Assembly (NCBI GenBank): GCA_903813345.2
Contig: CAIIXF020000009.1
Coordinates: 17,945,759 to 18,005,758 of the forward strand
Source of the DNA: Owenia fusiformis
Taxonomy: Eukaryota; Annelida; Polychaeta; Sabellida; Oweniidae
Direction of reading: 5' to 3'
Length of the DNA stretch: 60,000 bases
Of the stretch, positions 20,690-33,000 are shown one piece after another (position 1 is the stretch's first letter; each line of letters begins with the position of its first letter). The position numbers were made by a program, and so were the translations under genes. Under the pieces are notes generated by a model. The model ran no database searches and had not been told where the DNA came from. It saw only the letters and a list, made by a program, of their open reading frames with translations.

Positions 20690-23600
20690 CGGTTTTTCAA
20701 AAAGTTAAATCTTTGAAAGTGGGTACTAATCTTGCATTCTCAAAATATGGGTAAAATATTGTTTCTGTAAATTCTTCTAAATGTGGTTTTGAAGATTCTG
20801 TTTATTGTTGTCTATTGCACAAGTTGCACATGCTGTTAATTTGCATGTGTATTCATAGAATATTGATTTGTGAACTATAGCCAGATTAACATTATTAAGT
20901 GAGCCTAGTATACATTTTACTCATTAATTTACATTAAACTGCAAACAATGTTTGTCTATAGCTTTTCTTTACAACAAACATATACACCACAGGCTAGCAT
21001 TCATTAATAAAGCAAAGTTCAGACATTACGCTGTACCAAAAACAATGGAAATTGCTCATACTTTTTATATTCATACTGACATGCAAGCATATACCTAATA
21101 TTTTAGAAAGTACAGACCAATGTAATATCTAACATGTCTTAATGTCACTACTTTGGAAGCATTACTTATTAGCACAAATAGTTGCATATTCTAGCAACAT
21201 AATAGTTGCTAGCAACATATACATTGCTATGGCAATTATACATTGCTATGGAAGCAACATAGCAGTTGCTATGGTTATAAACAGTCACTATACACAACAC
21301 ATAAATAACAAAATTTACAGATTCATAACTTTAGGTGGTACAGGTACTTAACTAATTTACTACAAATTAAATATCCTTAAAAATAGCCAAGCCAGTAACC
21401 CCTGACAACATCATAATACTGGCCAATCAATTGTTGAGGAATATTTAATTAAAAAAGTCCATTGTACCACCATATAATGTTCTATATTATCATTTAGCAA
21501 AAAGGTAATATATGTGATTTAGTTCTATTTTAGATTACTAAAATCACAAATCTTGTAAACTAATTGTTGAAAAATGATAAGATAGCACTACTTTATAATA
21601 ATATAATATACAATCACTATATGTTATTTGTCAGGGAATCATCCTTTAGAATGTGAAGTTACACTCTATAAAATGCCAAATGACCACTCTGTGAAGAATC
21701 AAGGGATCACTTAATAGATTGCCAAGTGACCACCCTGTAGAATGCCATGAGACTAACCCATAGAGTGTCAAACAATCACCTTCAAGTTGTAGGATGTAAA
21801 ATGATCACCCTGTAGAGAGTGTCAAATGAACATCCTATAGTGTCCAACCTTGTCAATGTCCAATGTCCAGTGACTACCCTTAAAATCGCCAAAATGATTG
21901 AAAAGGGCAAGGTTCCTTCCTACAGGATGATCATAGTTGACCCTTCTTGTTACATTCATTATTGGGTGTCCAATCATTATAAATAAGAGGTATATTACTG
22001 AACATACTAAAAATACAATACACAATATGGTATACAAAATACAAGGTGACATACATGATAAATATCACCATTTAATATATTCTACTTTATTTGTAGTCCA
22101 CCCTGTATTTGATATACAATTTAAATATTACGTCTTTGCTCCGGTGAATATTGGAACACATACTTGGAATGGCAGTCATTGAAAATGTATTTTCACCAAG
22201 CATTTTAAGTTTTGTTTTATAATGTACAACTAATACCTTATTTACATAAAATAATAATAACATGTTATGATGTCATCATGACCTATATGAACGAATGATG
22301 TATCATAACAAATAGCCTAGGAGAAATAACCTTATCAGGGTATATGCACATACTAGATCTATTTTATTCAAATGGGGCAACATTCCCATTTACCTATGAA
22401 ACTGTCTGAACTTGTTCATAATACCAGAATTTTTCAATAACAAAGACTATTTTCAGTTTCTCATCAGCTGACTCAATGTGAAGGGGGGATCACAAATCAT
22501 ATTTCAAATAAATGTTACTACTCCAAGCTCAATGTGTATTCGTTAACTACGTAAAATTAAAATTTGCAGAGGTAAATACATGGGTCAGTCAAAAACATTG
22601 TCATTTTGAGGAATTATTTCTTGATATTTGGTACATCTATAGAACATACATTGTTGAACTTAATAATATTTGTGCTTCACAATTTTTAAACAAACAAAAA
22701 TCAATAGTCTAGAACTTTTTCACAAAAATTACTGGATATTCAGTATTTTTTTTTATACTAGCATTGCATGGTATAGAACTGAATGAACTCATGAATGTGT
22801 GTGATAAATAATAAATAAAAGAAGCGGAAAATATATCCTTTGTTAAATTGTTATACTGTTTGGTATATTATGTAATGCCCTTTAAATCTAAGGACCCTTT
22901 CTACATTGATTTCAACTTGAAATACATTATCATTCAAACATGCAATAATTGTGTGAAGTTGTAACACAATTTAGTAATAGTTGTAAATGGTTTTAATATA
23001 CACTTCATAGAAGTGTTCGCAAATATGATCACTTGTAGTATAAATGTACTACACTTCTAAATATGATTCGACATGGTCCTTCATCGTTTATGTCACAAGT
23101 AAAATTCAACAACCAATATTTCTTAAATAAATTTTTTTTTCAGATCATACCAAATTAAGCTTTTTAGAATCCATATTAAAACATTCATATCAATATGTAA
23201 ATATAGAGACACGATTAATATCTTGTTAATTTTAGATTATACTTCAGTTTTCTTTCATTTTTAGTTCTTAAATTCTTACTATCCATTTCAAATAAAAGCT
23301 ATAGGAATAAGGTTCTCCATTAGGTTCATTTTATCTATCACTATCTAACACCATTTATTTATTAGCTGACGCCAAGATGGAATTAGATGACATCCATTGC
23401 ACTTGGTCTGAAGATCCTAATATAAAGGCTGTTATTTATTTACAATCTAAGACTTTTTACTCATAGGCATTTCCAAACAATTAACAATATTAAAGTCTAT
23501 ATAAAACCGTATTACTTCAATATCTATTTAAAAACTTACAAATATAATATACACATCTTGTACAAAATCTAGCCAAAATATACATAGATTATAAACTTGT

Positions 23601-23766
23601 AAACAATTTCAAACCTCCACATAAAATCTTTGGAGTCTTTGTCCAGCTTTTATTAAGAAGTGCTCCATGACACAGGATTCATCCGAATCATGATGGACAG
23701 TTGGCACTAAATCCTCGTCTCCAAGAATCTTATGTACTTGGCTTACACTGTTATGTTATACTACTG
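20690..23766. other. Gene-poor region 3' of the EGF-ligand gene
   Basis: AT-rich, with no exon recognised. It contains short TTGCTA/AGCAACATA repeats (21190-21275) and a diverged tandem repeat of AATGCCAAATGACCACCCTGTAG type at 21640-21850. On the minus strand, poly(A)-type signals just left of 23767 (around 23430 and 23650) could end the EGF-ligand mRNA. Confidence 0.45.
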
Positions 23767-24012
23767 CTAAAGATTTGTCTCCAAATGTTCAGATTTCTCT
23801 ATGTTATTTGTTGGTTGTGTGTGGGACGGGATAGCATGTGTATTTCTCGCACCTCCCCCAGGCTCTATGGTAGCTACCGTTAGATTATGACCACCTCCCA
23901 CTGTTGTGTCTGAACCTGTTGGGGCCTCAGAACAGGCCTGAGGTGAATGGCAGTCTTTATTAATATTAATATTCACATCATTTGTGTTTGTGTTAGGACT
24001 CGGGTTCGGTGT
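23767..24012 (-). CDS. EGF-ligand last coding exon
   Basis: 246 bp from CTCTTCCAG to the stop codon, phase 0. It encodes 81 residues rich in Asn, Thr, Gly and Pro with an NININK patch. The C-terminus is ETNL, which fits a class I PDZ ligand (T/S-x-hydrophobic). Confidence 0.85.
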   Translation of the reverse strand, partial: TPNPSPNTNTNDVNININKDCHSPQACSEAPTGSDTTVGGGHNLTVATIEPGGGARNTHAIPSHTQPTNNIEKSEHLETNL

Positions 24013-27000
24013 CTGGAAGAGAGACACATAATGTTAACGAAATGCTTCATTCATGTGTTATCAAAATATACATATACAATACTACTAGTTTTGTACATAC
24101 TAAAATGACCAAAGATACAGAATTTTTATCAGAGCTTCTGGATTGGCCTTTGTATAATTTTATAATCATGAGTTGAAAAGTCATCCCAAGGAATCATTTA
24201 ATTTACTCTTTAAGTAAGAAATATAGAGATTTTATTCTAGTTTCTTAAAATCATACATATGAGGATTGATTGGGCATCACAAGGCATGCAGACTGTACAC
24301 ATACATGTATTGTACATAACAGGATATATGTAATGGTTGATAATGTAACATAGAATACATCATAATCTTGATGTTTAGTATATTGGCTTGAAATATCAAC
24401 ATTCCCATGCTCATGCAGCATGACCTTCAGAAGCGTTCCACAAAAACAAGACAGGGTTGTTAGGTTAGGGTTAGTGTATTAATCTTTCTACAACAGGTCA
24501 CCAAATGCAGGGTTAGTGTTTTGATTATCTTACATCCAGGAACTCAATGCAGGGTTAATGTTTTGATTATATTACAACTGGGTACTCATTGCAGGGTTAG
24601 TGTTTTGATTATATTACAACTGGGTGCTCATTGCAGGGTTAGTGTTTCAACTATTTTACAACTGGGTATTCAATGCAGGGTTAACGTTTTGATTATATTA
24701 TAACTGGGTACTCATTGCAGGGTTAGTGTTTTGATTATCTTACATCCAGGAACTCAATGCAGGGTTAATGTTTTGATTATATTACAACTGGGTACTCAAT
24801 GCAGGGTTAGTGTTTTGATTATATTACAACCGGGAACTCAATGCAGGGTTAGTGTTTTGATTATTTTACAACCGGGAACTCAATGCAGGGTTAATGTTTT
24901 GATTATATTACAACTGGGTACTCATTGCAGGGTTAGTGTTTCAACTATTTTACAACTGGGAACTCAATGCAGGGTTAACGTTTTGATTATATTATAACTG
25001 GGTACTCATTGCAGGGTTAGTGTTTCAACTATTTTACAACTGGGAACTCAATGCAGGGTTAGTGTTTTGATTATTTTATGACTGGGTACTCAATCCAGGA
25101 TTAGAATTTTGGTCACATACAAATGGGTACTCAATGTAGGATTAATAGTTTTGGTCATTTTACAACTGGTTATTCAATGCAGGGTAAGTGGTTAGTGTTT
25201 CGATTATTCTACAATTGGGTGGCACTCAATGCGGGATTAGAGTTTTGATCATTTTACAGTAACTGTTACTCAATGCAGGATTAGTATTTCAATTTTACTA
25301 AACAGAAGTTAAAATGATTAAAATATTATTGCTTGTGAAATTTTAGGTAAAAGGTGAGGTACTGAAATATATTCCCAGAAAAGCAATTATAAAAGTAGAT
25401 AGAAGTATATTAGAAGTCATTTTCCGAAAGAATATCAGTGTACAAAGACTGTTAAACATATTGAGAATTCTAAGAATTAGTCACATGCACAAATAATAAA
25501 TTAGCTGCTGGATTGTGTTTGTGGAAGGCTTCTGATTGGTCAATGTTTGACATACCCCTTGTCGTCTAAATGATGCCCTATGTTCACTCTCTATGATTGA
25601 AGACCTACGATTAAAAGGTTGCCTATAACCAAGCTCTTCTGGTGATGCATTAAACTCCCGATCTCGAGTTAGTTCTCTTTTTCGTCGCCACCTGAAAAGA
25701 ATTCATTTCATGTTAGAGAACAATAATTTGGTAGAATTTTCAATTACAGATAAAAATCTTCAGACATTCACAAGACTATCATTTAGCGAGATGTTTAAGT
25801 TTTTGTATACATTTGTATTTTGAATAAAAGTAACCCTCATTGATAGAAAATAACACCTGTGTGGTATAGATCTGAATTTGTAGTGTAAATCTACAATTTG
25901 CAGTTCAATGAAGTATCTCACATGGGAGTTACTATCTACTGGAAGACAAATGAAGGCCAAACATGTGAAAGTGAACAGTGAGCAATTAGTAGATTAATTC
26001 TGTTAGATAAATTGAGCATAAACATGTTTGGTGAAGATTATTTTTTCTTTCATTTTATTAATGACCATCTTGATGAAGTCTGGATCTATTTTAAAATGTA
26101 TTATCAGTTACTGTAAAATAAGTTATTTTGGCTTGAATTATATGTGGCCAAAAGTACCATTTTCAATAATTTGTTTTAATTTTCTTTCTTAAAAGAGAGT
26201 ATCATATACACTATTTGAATAAGACATTCCATATGTAGCCTTGCCCAATTATATTAGGTTGATCTGAATTCAGATATCTAATGGGGTTACAGAATTTTAC
26301 TCCTTCATAAATAGCTAAATCTCAAATTCAGAGTTCCATATCCAAGCGAGAGGATGGTAAATTACTACAATCTTTTTAGCTCCATGGTAACATTAAACAA
26401 AAAAAGATGAACCACATACAATTGTTTGTTTGTTTTTACTTACCTGATATATACATATATTGCTAAAAGTACGACAAATACAACTAATACTGCAACTACG
26501 ACTCCTGCGGCAATGTTCGCAGTCTTCATCTTGTCTCTGTGCAATCTTGGCACTGAAATAACAAAAACATATTGTCAAAATTTAGATTTCCTGAAACGGC
26601 AAAGAAATAAAATTGAGGGTACATGTATATATTGTTATATAAACCCTAAGATAGATGTCATTTTGGCCATGCCTTCCAAAAGGATAGAGGAGGGATTTTG
26701 TGAATATTTATGAAGTACTATATACTCCATGAAAATACAGGGTTTCATGAATGGAATGGGTTAGAAAGTTTGGCTTGATGATCTTATTTGACAGAAATAT
26801 TTCTGTTCTTCAATTGTGAAAAGTAATTTATAACCCAAAAGTAGACGAGCAACTGGAACAGAATATTCCATAGCGCAACATAAAAGATTAACTGTGATGT
26901 GAGCATTTGCCCTATATACTTCTATTTAGATCACGTATGATCGTGGCAGCTCAAGAATGAGTCAATATCTCATAGCACTTGAAAACACATAACCAAGATG

Positions 27001-30000
27001 ACATCTATTGTTGGGAATGATCATTGTTGACAGCCAGAGAGGTGGCAGAATTCCTGATTATCAGTATCTTAGATATCTACAGTACTTGCAATACTTCAGT
27101 TATATAAATATTAGCATTTTCTCACAAAAACATAGCATTCAATCACTCATCAGATTTACGCAAAATTGTCTGGAAATCTCACAAAGCATTATATGTATTT
27201 ATATATAAATATTAGTGCCATTCGCAGTGCTTTATAGATAGAATTACACAATGACTTAAAAGTTGTTTCAATCTTTTACAATATATCAGTATTTATCGTC
27301 TGAATCAAGATGCAGTGGTGCATTATGGGAGTCATTCCAGGGAGGTATTAGTAATGCATTTTCATCATATCTACATATGTTAATGGATAATGCAAAATGC
27401 AATTAGTCTTGTATAAATAGCAATTATATAGTCTTATCAAGAGAATTTTTATCAAAAAAATTGAAATATCATCGGATAGTCTTCTAATGAAATAAATATT
27501 AGTTTGTTGCTTTTTAAATAGAGGGCATCAGTAGTGCATGAGATATCTAATGCTTACTTTTGTCATTCATGAACCTCTCTGTTAGTCAAACAATTTAATC
27601 AAAATAATAACAATGAAAAAAGTCCACATTGACCCCCCTTGATACGATCAATGTCTACACTTTCACAAGAGACCATGTTCAAAGTCAACATCAACAATGT
27701 AACAAATATATCTTCTGTTTGATTTGAAGGTGTATCAAGGTGGATTTCCATTAGAACACTTACAATGAACAGAACACTCTACTGAATAACTTATATAATA
27801 TTAAGACATTATGCTACTAGATGTCGTTCTGTGAACTGTGTAAATGTTATCTAAGAGTATATATATATACTGCTACGTGTGACTCACATGACAGAAAAAC
27901 AGACAAAACATAAAATTAAACAATTCAACCTTGCTTCTAGAGCAGACTACATATAGCGCTGAATCAATTCCATACCTTCATTTACATCAATCATTACTTC
28001 AATTTGATTTTTGCAGCTATAAATATAAATTACTCTAGAAGCATAGTTACTGGTTTCTATAGCAACTGCAGTCACACAATCGTCATGCATGCACAGGTAA
28101 CGAAAACTGCAAACAAAAATAATCAATTGCAGTTGAGGGGCCTGTGATAACGTGGGATTTAACCCTGAGCTAGACAGTGCCCTCTATAGGTTGTCCCCCG
28201 ACTTACATGTATGGTAATCGCTACATAAGGCATCACCTGTGTAGGGAAAATTTTTTAACAACATAAGACGTCTCTGTCTTTTTTGACCTAAAGAAAAGGG
28301 AAAATTAAAATTGTGTAAATTTCTTTTATGATGGCCTATCACCAACTCAATAAGGATTACAGGATAACTATAACTTTCAAATCAAATATGGTAACTATTA
28401 TTATATGGTTTACATACAGAAACATGGAATATCATTGAAAGCTAAGTTCATGGCTATCTAATTCAGAAATATGATACAAACATCTAATTTGAAATCTCAT
28501 AAGAATGTAAAATATGAAATGTTTTGGACATGCAGCTGAGTAAAGAAATCTTCGCTTCCTGTCTCTTGAGGAAATATTTACTAATCATCCAAGCTGTTAC
28601 TCAAAGGTTACATCAGTGAGAATCCCTCTCATAATAACATGATAAGAAATCACGATCAGATCTTATACGAGTAGATAGAAGAATTGAAGAATATTGGTTG
28701 AAATGCAGTTCAAAGTTTGATCAAATCTCAGGCTAAAATCAAGTAACTCAAACATTTATTTCAAATTTTGTAAAGAGAATATGTAGGTTCTATAACCATG
28801 GTGAATTTTTTGTAATGGATAGGGTGGACCAAAAACAGCGGATCTCAAGAGGGAGCATCCTGGGCTTGCAAGGTATTATCTCAACAAGTATTTGTGAAAT
28901 TTTGTATTTTTGGCCCAGCATCTGGTATCTGTCCACAAATATTTGAGTAATTTATATATGACCACAAGTCAATAAATTGCTAACAGAAGTGCACCCTTAT
29001 ATAAAAACTTTGCAGTTTTTCTCAAAAACTACATTTTAAATAAAAAATCTAGAGCTCATATTATGTAAATGTAGTCCAAATCTAACTTTTGTCAATTTAA
29101 AAGTTTTGTTTATCTGATCAATATAGAACGATCATAATTCCCCTCAAACTTCTGTGATATTTCGTAAATCAGACACCGGATGTGGGGGTTTTTAAATCAA
29201 AACATACAACAGTACTTGGCAAAATGTTGATATTAATCTGCTAAGTAGGCATTTGGTGTTAATTGCTCGTAATTGTTTCATAAGTGATAAAATCCAGATA
29301 GCATCTAACCACTTTGGAATCTTTTATTTTTGATGTAACATGATAGCAACTGGAGAAACTTGGGAGGACTCTGTGCTCCAAGCTCCAAATCATCTTCACA
29401 CACTCAGGTGTTCACTTAATAAGGTAGTAAGAGTGGTTTGAATAACATGAGCTCTTCCTCAAAATAGGTTGAACTTAGAATTAGGTGGCTAGAGAGAAAT
29501 GACACAAAACACAAAAGCGACTATAATAAGAGTAATTCGCCAAATGATGTAAAAGATAGTAGATTTGCTGTTATCCCTATATTATACCATGTCTTAGTTC
29601 AAAGATAGATCCAATGGGTCTTGTCAAAAATATACTTACGGAGATCGGGAGGAATGTGCCGTTCTTGGCATCTTTCACCTGTATAATCTTCTGTACACCT
29701 GAAAATATAAATACAAAGGACTAAATAAAAAATCTGAATGTAAGTAATTATAATATTATAATTTGATGACTAAATGCATCAATTCAGCCTGCTATTCCAT
29801 AATTGATTTTTACAGACAAAGTATAACATTCCAGGAATATATCAAAAGAAACAATTTTTCTAAAGTATGAACTGAGTGAGATAATAGCACATGAGAACTT
29901 TCCCAGCATGCAACCTAACAGCAGTGTACCCTTGTTATTACACAAAAGAGGCCCTCCCATCCATCCCAGAATGCAAAGCTCTTTAAGCATTACTTTATAG

Positions 30001-33000
30001 ATAAAGACAGAGATTCTATGATTTATGATGCAGTGTATGACCAAATGATTTTAAAGATAATTGCAAAAAGAACACAAAATCTCAAAGTGTTTGAGGTCTT
30101 TTGCAATACAATGGGCAATGTAAAATCTAAGGTCATATATATATATTTTTTTTTTATTTATTTATTTATTCATATATATTTCAACATCAAATGTACAGTA
30201 AACGGGTGACACTTCTCGTGTATATTCCCGTGTTTATAATCATGAAATGTACAGATTGGGGATCTGCTTGTGTGATGAATGCTACTATCTATGTCTGACT
30301 AAGAATGTGTCATATAATGCCCACTATGGTTATCTGAAATTGATATTATTGATTGATAAAATATTTTTTCAATTCTTTTTTCATAATAAAAATACTTCCA
30401 GATGATGTTATTTCAATAGGTAATGAATTCCAAATTGATGGTGCAGTACCCCAAATCACTGAATTGTCTTTGTAATGATTCATATATGACAGACAAACCA
30501 GAAGAACTAAAAAAACAATTTAGATGTAATACAAACTCCCAATTATGAACTTCATTTATCATATTAAATTCTTATTATGATAAATGCTAATATATATGGT
30601 ATATATATATACCATATATATAAAGTGATTATAAAAACAGAAAATAACAGAAGTAATTCAGTCACTACCGGTTTCACTTTTCTTCTTCAGGTAACTGATT
30701 ACACCATATATGATTACACCATATATGATTACACCATATATGATTACACCATATATGATTACACCATATATGTATATAGAGGAAAGATAATGTTGTGTGA
30801 ATGAATTTCTGTAGCAGATAGAATGCATTTTGTCTTTCATTGTACTTTTTAATGAAATTAAGACAGATATGAAATGAAATTTTATTAACACTACATGTAA
30901 TTTGAAAAACATTGATACCATCATATGAAAAAATTAAACTATCTTTTTTTTCAGAATATCTGCATTTTATACAAAAATATTTTGTCAGAAGACATAAAAA
31001 TAAGTTTAACATATTTGAAACATACCACTAAAAAGAGCAATGAACTTGCATCAAATCATCTCTATTATGAAGCATATACAAACAAAGCAAAACTACAACT
31101 AGTTCTAAAATAATACTCCAATACCTCTAACTGAGAAGCATCAAGCAAAATTAAGATCTCATCTCTTATGTTTTGAAAGATCTAAACAATTCCTCAAAAT
31201 GAATTTTTGAATTAAGAATTTGAAGGCAAACAAGCATTTTTGGAAGTTATAGCAATTTCTAAAACAGATTCTAAGCAACAGCATTAGAATAAAGGAAAGG
31301 TAACAGGCCTATACGAGTAGAAGCCAATATTGCCAATTTACCTTGGTTACCTTTTATTACCAAGGCAACCTTATATTTTCATGTTTTATGTCTCCCAAGT
31401 TCTACTTACTCACAGATGTGTGACGTCAATAATACAAAATTGCCATGGTAACAAAGATAGGTAACACATCATTTATGTCCCCATCATGTCAAATATACAT
31501 TGTTTCATTTGTAAATGTGGATATCCCAACATTAGCCAGTCTAACAGATTCAACATGATAGTGACATAATAACAGCTAAAACAAAAAAAATATAGCATAG
31601 AATAGAAAAAAGCAACTTGAAGTTAAAACTGAATTTGGAACATTTATACTGAAATGTTTATAGATTAGAGTATAGAACACACCGCTGTTGGTTTAGTTTG
31701 TACCAAACACTGGTTTCACAGTATTGGCAGGTTTGTTCAGGGCTTTTGGGTGGCAGCATTTTATGCAAAATGTCTTTAAAACAAGAAATGATTTGGTACA
31801 GAATAACACGTAACATGCTAGCCCCTACATAACCAAATACTATGATACCAGTGTCTCTCAAGTCTGCTTCTGATGAACCAATGGCCCTTTTCAAAAGCGA
31901 ACCCAGAATCTCACAGCTCAGGGAACATCAAATAATAATCATCTCAAACCAATGTTAGGTGATTTGGCACCTTTTTGCACAGAACCTCCCATTTATATTG
32001 TGTGTTTCCATTTGATTTGAGATGACCTTATCTGCTTGTTGTCTAGTCTACTGTGAGTTGGTACTTTATTTTACCCGCAAGATACACTTTATTCCATATG
32101 GTCAGATTTTTCAACTTTGCATATTGATAATAAATCAATACTTTTTTCTATTATCTATTATATGAAGGCTTTGGGCCAATGCCTTCATTCATCCAGTATC
32201 AAAATGTAAAACTTATTTGGTAATACTTAAATTCTCGTCACCATGACAACACAATCTGACTACATCAATGAAGTGCATGCTGGGAATGTTTTACTTACTG
32301 ACACGTTATCAAACGTGTATATTCTATTAGGACCGCGTGGCAAGTTCCATTATTTAAACAGAATGTTCGCTCTAAATCAACGCAACGCTCTGTATTGTCT
32401 GCAACTAAACAAGGAGACACAAACTTCAAATCAACAATCACACAAATTAAGAGATTGGGTGACTTTCACAACTGAACCCATGTCATCCATTCATTGTATT
32501 ATCCTAATTTTCACTTGAAGTTTGCATGGAGGATAAACATTGAACAAACATGGATTGAATTATGAACATGACCATATCTCCTCATGCAGTATTCAATAGA
32601 TACTTACGCGCAATTTGTGACGCGATTGTCTCCTATTTTTACAACAAAGCAGGTACCCCCATTTAGGCACCCCTGGCCAGTCACCTCCAATGGTTCACAT
32701 TCAACTTTGTGATTTTCCAAATCTGGGATTGGGGTGGTAGAGGGTGGGGGCTGCGTGATTGCCCTGCGGAAACAGCCATCTGTCAAACACAACAGCATAC
32801 AAACTAAACATTGTAAAATGTCACACCTTACCAAATAATTTTGCATTTGTTTTGTAAAATATTGCATAGAAATAAATACAACATGAGCACATAAACCAAA
32901 AGAAATATGCATTTATAACAATACAGTGTACTAATTATAACTGTATAATAATTATAAGAATGTTAAGTGTTTCTGGACATGCTGAAACAACAAAATATCA

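Noticed and set aside
24521-24997. Open frames with a 14-residue repeat (TQCRVNVLIILQLG type)
   Set aside because: They are translations of a 42-bp minisatellite in an intron; units decay in length and frame outside the best-preserved block.
24460-25290. CRISPR-like array of regular repeats
   Set aside because: Units are head-to-tail without unique spacers, in an intron of an animal gene.
30658-31012. Overlapping minus-strand frames with GVIIY or WCNHI repeats
   Set aside because: They arise from the 15-bp tandem repeat at 30701-30770.
31658-31894. 78-codon minus-strand frame within ligand intron 2, considered as an alternative exon
   Set aside because: No acceptor/donor pair with suitable phase and no EGF or linker-like sequence.
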